Shown here one piece after another: positions 58,686 through 64,000 of a DNA stretch of 64,000 bases. Under the pieces are notes generated by a model. It ran no database searches and was not told the DNA's origin. It saw only the letters and a list, made by a program, of their open reading frames with translations. Where the stretch lies: positions 446,395 through 510,394 of the forward strand of contig RDEW01000001.1 in the NCBI GenBank assembly GCA_011109175.1, given 5' to 3'. Position 1 is the first letter of the stretch, and every line of letters starts with the position of its first letter. The DNA is from Dicyema japonicum (Eukaryota > Dicyemida > Rhombozoa > Dicyemidae). A program made the position numbers and the translations under genes.

Positions 58686-59144
58686 CAGCAATAAGGCGAA
58701 CTCCCCCCTCTTATCGAATGCGATTAACTTTGCGGAGAACATGACGTGTCGAATTGCTTCTGGAAAGCATCCTGTTGATTAGTTTGGTGATAGCTAACAC
58801 AAGCCGGACGCCAGAGTTGCTCGTTTTTTGAGCAATGAAGTCTTTGAAGTGTCCCGGGCGGAGCCCATCTAGTCCTCAAGTGCTGTTCGCGAAAAAAGAG
58901 AGAATTACATTTTTACGTCCTCTTCAGAAACAAGTAGATTTGGTAATTGTCCAAGGCAAGGTGAGATCTGCTAGTCATTTGGAGGACTAGGGTTTCACTC
59001 AACGAGCCGCGTAGAAGTGTTCGGATAATTCTGATCTGCAAGAATCTTTACGGCCGCACAGATTCCATCTACAGAAAGCTTTCGAGTTATTGCATTTCGT
59101 AATCTTTGTTTGTTCGAGACAATCGATGTTTGTTTCTCATAGTT
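57744..59144. repeat. Inverted repeat, two 96-bp arms
   Basis: 57744-57839 and 59049-59144 are inverted copies of the LINE-E segment encoding QRLRNAI-RKLSVDGICAA, differing at only a few bases. They enclose about 1.2 kb of LINE-E sequence and could form a hairpin. Confidence 0.85.
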
Positions 59145-59155
59145 TTAAACAACTA
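58686..59155 (-). mobile_element. LINE-E, N-terminal part and RT start, opposite orientation
   Basis: Minus strand: QRLRNAITRKLSVDGICAAV, KILADQNYPNTSTRLVE, then GLRPGHFKDFIAQ, SNSGVRLVLAITKLINRML. This is the segment that normally leads into the RT; it lies head to head with 57460-58685. Confidence 0.75.
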
Positions 59156-59249
59156 TAACCAATCCCACCGATTTCTTTGTGTCTTCCTAACCATGCGCTG
59201 ACTTACTTCAACTTTTTCCAATGAAAAATGTATTTTAATGCTTATCATC

Positions 59250-60190
59250 CTGCATGGTTTTCCTTCAAGAAACCTAATTAACATGGAATGCAAATTCTGC
59301 ATGGAGGACTTAGTTATTCTGAATAATCATGTTCTCATACTCGTTGTGCTCTACGTTTAGATCATCCTAATACTTCCCCTGGTATTTCCCTCTGTTCTCA
59401 AAGTATCGCTCTCGACGCTCAATGGGATGTCCTTTATGATCTCCCAACTAACCACAACCCGAATTACTTCAACCATCAACCTACGAAGAGGGGGATCACA
59501 AAGACGAATATAAACTATAAACTTAGAAAGTGAAATTCTTACAGAAACGAGTGTATTCAAAGACTTTTTTGTGCTTTTTTCCGTTCTTTTGATTCTGCTG
59601 TCGAGTTCTTCACAAAATGTACTGTAATTGCTGCAGACAAAAATTTTATTCCTCGTGGTTTCATAGCTAATAGCGGCCTAATATTTCCTCCTGAATTTAT
59701 TAATATTTTTAAAGAACGCAGGAAAATCGAATATCTCATGCCGTTTGAAATTATGGTTTCCTTGGTCGTTCGTTTATCATGTCAAACTACTCTCATACCG
59801 ATACCTTCCAGACGTCGTTCCTCAAGGTTCGGTACTATCTCCAACCTTGTTTAATTTTCATATAGCAAGCTTGTTTAATTCTCAACAAACCAGGACACAC
59901 ATCTTTCTTATGCCAATGATATCATAACTGTCTCTCGCCACCGCGACGTAACCGTTGCTTTCATGGTCCTGCAAAACATATGTGACAAAATTTATTTTTG
60001 AATATACCAAAATCCCCTCACCCCTTCAAACAAAAAGTCACCAATAACGCTTTTCACTACAGACCGTCGTCAATTCAGCTTGAAACCAACGTTATTTATG
60101 AACAACGTTCTCCTTTCTGTGGTTAAAAACTCTGAAATTGTGGGATATATACTATGGAGAGATTGTAGGATATACAGTGGAGTAAAGGTT
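59250..60190 (+). mobile_element. LINE-J2 fragment, endonuclease end and RT
   Basis: DHPNTSPGISLCSQSIALDA, LYDLPTNHNPNY, DKNFIPRGFI, then DVVPQGSVLSPTLFNFHIAS, SYANDIITVSRHRDVTVAF. The order fits an APE-type element. The catalytic box reads YAND rather than YADD, and frames are broken. Confidence 0.7.
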
Positions 60191-60234
60191 GTATTTTAAT
60201 CTAAATCTTTTAAAGTTTGACGATCAAGGTCGGG

Positions 60235-60722
60235 ATCAATAAATTTTTCGAATCGTAAACTTAAAAGTGAAAAAAATCTTAAGAAATTAAGAGTTGCTAA
60301 TTCTTGAAAATCTAAAAAAGTGACTAATTCCTAAATTTTTAGTAAAATTAAAAAAAATCAAATTTGTGTACGATCTGAAAGTCTTTTACTTTTTACGTGA
60401 AGGAATTCTGGGACGCCTGTCTCAGCGATGTACTTCCTACATGTTGGAAAGAGGGGGTTGATAACTTAATATGTACCCTCAGGGTTAACATGAAACGTAT
60501 TTTAGCATCCTATTGCACTCTATATAAACTTATCGGTGATCCTGCCGAGTTGAGTTTACACTTTAATCAAAAGAACGAACGGTGTAACATAAATCAACTT
60601 TGCGAAATACAGATGGGTTAAATAGAACCCTCAATGATCCATCCTTTTCTTTACAGCAAATATGCGAGAAATATGTATTAACGGAAATTTACGGTAAAAA
60701 CCAAGACACTAGCAAAAATTAA
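60235..60722 (+). CDS. Hypothetical multi-exon gene (candidate)
   Basis: Five segments join in one frame after removal of introns 60267-60291 (25 nt), 60320-60342 (23), 60397-60425 (29) and 60584-60612 (29), all GT-AG, ending at a TAA at 60720. The two best exons read DVLPTCWKEGVDNLICTLRV, NMKRILASYCTLYKLIGDPA, ELSLHFNQKNER, then YGLNRTLNDPSFSLQQICEK, YVLTEIYGKNQDTSKN. No family recognised. The 5' end is unresolved and the first small exons may be chance joins. Confidence 0.42.
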
Positions 60723-61079
60723 TTAGAGTAATTTAGATTTTCGAGAAGATAGTAAATTCGTTAATTATCTATGTTTTTCGTGTTATCAGACAAAAAATGA
60801 CAGTGGCAGTGTGATAGTCAAATCCACAGCTAAATAAGGTGAATGACAGTATATCAACTACGTTATCTGGTCCTAATTGAAGTATAATAATGTAGTTTCT
60901 ACAATCTTTGATGGGGGCTACCCATGGTTCTAATTAATGGAGACATAAGAATTTGCATAGTTTTAAAACTTTTAAGTGGTACATCCAGGAAAGAAAAAGA
61001 AATTGAGTTATCTTTTATAGAACTTACAATCTGCCTGTAAAAAATTTTTGTTTCCAAAGATAATTGATTTCAAATTTCT
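60723..61079. other. Intergenic; nothing identified
   Basis: AT-rich, no recognised feature. Confidence 0.4.
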
Positions 61080-61690
61080 TCAAACATAAAAGCCGCTTGT
61101 TGTCCATTGCTGCACAACCGTTTCACCACGGAATCGAGACTCAATCCGAGGCAGGAAAATAAGATTGAGTTGACAAAAGCACGGCAGCTTGCGAGGGACG
61201 ACAGGTAGCATGGAGTGACCAAATGGCAGAAGAAATCACACCAAACCTTATAGGAAGCTTTTTTTGGGACCAGCCAGTGCTGTAAAATCTGATATTGAGG
61301 ATTTCTTCAGTCATCTGATGAGATCTTCCAGAGTTTAAAGTCTTTCTTGCATGAGTCGGAACGAGACATGAGTCGGAAAGAGTAGACCTTTCTCCTCATA
61401 AACTTTTCCACCCAGGACAAGAATAGAAGTCATCCAAGGAGAACCGTACCTCGCATCAGAAAAGAAGGACTCAGGCTTTTTCGACAATAGAAAACTCGTC
61501 TGGCTTGAAAGCTAACATTTATGATTTCTCTTCCGCATATTAACTTGCAGATCGAGTTCTCACAACGGGAATAGCGATTTCCAGAGAGTCGATAATCGAG
61601 GCATCTCCACCAATCGTTCCGTCGTCGGCGTACCAAATATTAAGAGAGGCCGATATCTTTTGAATAAAGTGGTAAATGGAGTGTATTAAG
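61080..61690 (-). mobile_element. LINE-E RT fragment
   Basis: Minus strand: IWYADDGTIGGDASIIDSLE (about 61650), the Y-x-D-D-G-T-x-G-G-D catalytic box of this LINE group, followed by IINVSFQARRVFYCRK and later LPIRFG (about 61260). Strongly decayed. Confidence 0.75.
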
Positions 61691-62020
61691 TTGTTTAACA
61701 CCAAGCAGATTCGACAATGTGATCTCCAAAGACAAGGGAACTCTCAAATCCAAATTTATTAATGAATTTAGTTAATTATTTATTCTATTATTGTTGATAT
61801 GTCAAGATCACTCAAAGTCGATAAATTTGTTTTGTATTTATTTCTATTGAATTTTTCTAAATTTCGCTGTCCAAACTCAATGCTATAGTGCCTTCTCACT
61901 TTCTAATAATAAATCACAAGCAAACCGGCCCTTTTATTTTATTTCTGAGGAGGATTTTGTATTTAAGGTTATCCTCCTCATTTTCCTCCATTTCAATTAC
62001 CTCCCTATTCCTATTGTGAA
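61691..62020. other. NHE downstream region
   Basis: AT-rich sequence between the LINE-E fragment and the exchanger stop codon; nothing specific seen. Confidence 0.35.
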
Positions 62021-63833
62021 TCATAAAATATGCTTTTTTATGTTGTATCTACCAATATTGTCAATTCGAGAATTTTTCAAATATATGACTGCGTCCTGTA
62101 GGTCCATCCTGTAGTTGGTCTTGAAGAGATATTTCTCACGTGTCAAGGGAGCCTCTCGTTGGAAGTAAGGAGCAATGTAATAGTAGTTGATGAACTCAAA
62201 TCTGCAGTAAATGATATTTATACTTGTCCTTTAAATAGTTATTCCCCTTCTCCCCCGTGATTCCCTCAATGGCAGCCATCATGTGATCAGTCACTCTCAA
62301 ATTGAGCTCCTCAAACATTGACATGGTCATTTCCTTACGTTTAACCACGTGGAGAAAGTTAACCAGAGGTTTTATGGTGATCCCCTGAACTGAATACAAC
62401 TCCAACCTGTAAAAAGACGGTAAAGTAAATGAGACATAGCGTAGCACTAAGCATTGAGCGTTTGCTGACTATAATGTCTTCATTGAGGAGTGAGACGAGA
62501 CTGAAGGCCACAGCACCTCGGAGTCCTCCATAGGCCATAATGAACTGCTCATTAACTTTGATTTTGGAGACTCTAAAGTGGTTAATGATCATAGTGAGGA
62601 TGATCACCCCCAGAGACCGATACAGGAGGCAGAAGACAATCACAAAGACAATAAAGTAAGCGTCCCACTGAAGAGTTTCATTGGCAGTGGAAATCCCCAG
62701 GAAGACGAAAATGATGGTTTCTGAGAGATTGCTCAGGACTTTACTGAAATATTTAACAGTGACCAGGGAAGTCTCAGCAATATTCTCATTAACGTGTATT
62801 TTCATAGTCATGGCAGCAAAGACAATCCTAATAATTAAAATTGTCAATTTACGCTAAAATCCCAGAAAGACGGATTGTATCTGCCAGGAGGTAGCACAGA
62901 TATGGGAGAAGGATCACTATAACTGGTTCGATTATCAATATCTTTGAGGTATATTTAGTGAGGAAGGCAGTGAGCATCCCAAAGATTACTCCAAACACAA
63001 TTCCGAATATACTGGTCGTAAAGAACGAACCAATTCCGCTGATAATGTCAACGGCAATGATTTTTTTGATCACAGTAAAGTCATTGAATATGTTATAGAG
63101 CACCTGAATTGGTATTAAACGCAGAAAACCACGGAAATTGCGTCATTTAGAAGAGATTCTCCAAATACAATAATGTAGAGGTCCTCGTTAACGTGGACTT
63201 CCTCAAAAATTGCTAAAACCGCGACGGGGTCCACAGCGGAGATGATTGAGCCAAACAGAAAGGCGTCAAGGAATGGAAGAGGGTATTTGAATAGTCCAAG
63301 CTTATATATCCCATAGAGAGATCCCCCTGAGGATGTTGATAGAGGACAAACCAATTGTAAAAGCGTTGAACAGAGTAGCGATGATGGCGTAGGTTAGAAT
63401 AGTTCCAATATTACGGAAAACGCGTCAACCGCATAAAAAAACCCGGCATCGAAGGCAATAGCTGGGAGAAGAAAAAGAAAAAACGTATCAGCGCTGAAAA
63501 TGTGATGAATCCCCACTTCAGCATTTTTAGACAAGAGAAAGAAGAGTCCAATAATGAGGCCAAGGATGAGGAGGAGGGAACTCTCAGGGACTGCATTTGG
63601 CAGTTTGGGGATAATGTGGAATACTAAATTATTAATATTGGTTAATTGAATGATAATTGTCAATCAAAGTACCTATTCTGGCCATACTAGTGACGAATAT
63701 CCAAATCCCAATTATAAATGTCACTGATTTCTGAAAAATTCCAGTGGAAGATTTGAAATCGTTTGTCGGTGTCATCATTGGTACAAATTATTGCAGAAAA
63801 GAGAACATTTGCAATTAACACTATTATTAACAT
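62021..63833 (-). CDS. NHE-type Na+/H+ exchanger (SLC9A family), with apparent frame breaks
   Basis: Exons join through GT-AG introns at 63624-63672 (49 nt), 63327-63351 (25), 63104-63129 (26), 62828-62852 (25), 62385-62406 (22) and 62202-62223 (22). Conserved NHE blocks appear in order: [146 protein letters not shown]. About 12 transmembrane helices can be drawn. The cytosolic tail is short (about 140 residues). NHEs exchange Na+ for H+ across plasma or organelle membranes. Two places break the frame: near 63727 (between FHWNFSEIS and [10 protein letters not shown]) and near 63420 (VDAF to FRNIGT; one T appears missing). They may be sequencing errors or real decay. An alternative start (63778) avoids the first break. 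Confidence 0.88.
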
Positions 63834-64000
63834 TAAGTTAAATATGAATTTATTAATTTTATTATCAATAATACATTTTTTAATTTAATAATAAATTAAT
63901 AATTTATTAATTAAAGAGTCAAAAATTATTTATTTTATTCGCCCATCTAACTCAATATTATCTTTTGTGTCCAACCTCTATGGCCTGTATAGGTTGTTCA
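63834..64000 (-). promoter_or_regulatory. Upstream region of the NHE gene
   Basis: Extremely AT-rich (63834-63945) directly upstream of the exchanger start; likely contains the promoter, but no defined element is claimed. Confidence 0.3.

Noticed and set aside
63727-63778. Programmed ribosomal frameshift in the exchanger gene
   Set aside because: No slippery sequence or downstream structure was recognised; sequencing error, decay or a later start codon are simpler.
1-64000. CRISPR arrays, bacterial operons, ribosome binding sites, phage genes
   Set aside because: None seen; the window is eukaryotic with spliceosomal introns and LINEs.

Overview
This looks like nuclear DNA of a compact, AT-rich metazoan genome, read with the standard code. 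Eight protein genes can be assembled exon by exon, and nearly all their introns are GT-AG and only 20-28 nt long. Introns this short, together with animal genes (CEP135, an adhesion-type GPCR, a C-clamp protein, a Na+/H+ exchanger), fit published descriptions of dicyemid mesozoans. That assignment is an inference; an orthonectid or another reduced animal is not excluded. Because the introns are so short, single-frame ORF finding fragments or misses these genes.

Host genes from left to right: a coiled-coil protein, possibly TPR/Megator (1-~1000, minus, runs off the window); a TMX-type thioredoxin-like membrane protein (9547-10321, plus); CEP135 (17108-20562, minus, 17 introns, all in frame); calreticulin (26195-27548, minus); a small CS-domain protein (41393-41848, minus); an adhesion-type 7TM receptor (52545-54497, plus); a C-clamp protein related to ZNF395/ZNF704/SLC2A4RG (55762-56583, plus); and an NHE-type Na+/H+ exchanger (62021-63833, minus, with two apparent frame breaks). 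A few further candidates (45.6, 47.7-48.4 and 60.2-60.7 kb) are weak. An 18S rRNA fragment lies at about 57.07-57.31 kb.

Most of the rest is nested, decayed mobile DNA. Five groups of non-LTR retrotransposon are visible. LINE-A has an RT with a C-terminal GRPR motif (seven copies). LINE-J is jockey/CR1-like with APE endonuclease and RT; one copy carries a canonical 2A-like peptide. LINE-R is RTE-like. LINE-D is R4/NeSL-like with a C-terminal restriction-enzyme-like endonuclease. LINE-E has an RT with a different C-terminal RPD...D nuclease-like domain; one copy is clearly richer in GC than its surroundings. DNA-transposon remnants include hAT (C-terminus, terminal repeat, BED finger), a pogo-like HTH, and an integrase remnant interrupted by host-sized introns.

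The most notable mobile system is a tRNA-derived SINE in three copies, two with target-site duplications. Its 3' end is nearly identical to the 3' end of a LINE-A copy in the same window, which suggests a SINE-LINE partnership. One SINE lies inside a LINE-D element and a LINE-A 3' fragment lies inside a hAT element, which gives a relative order of insertions.
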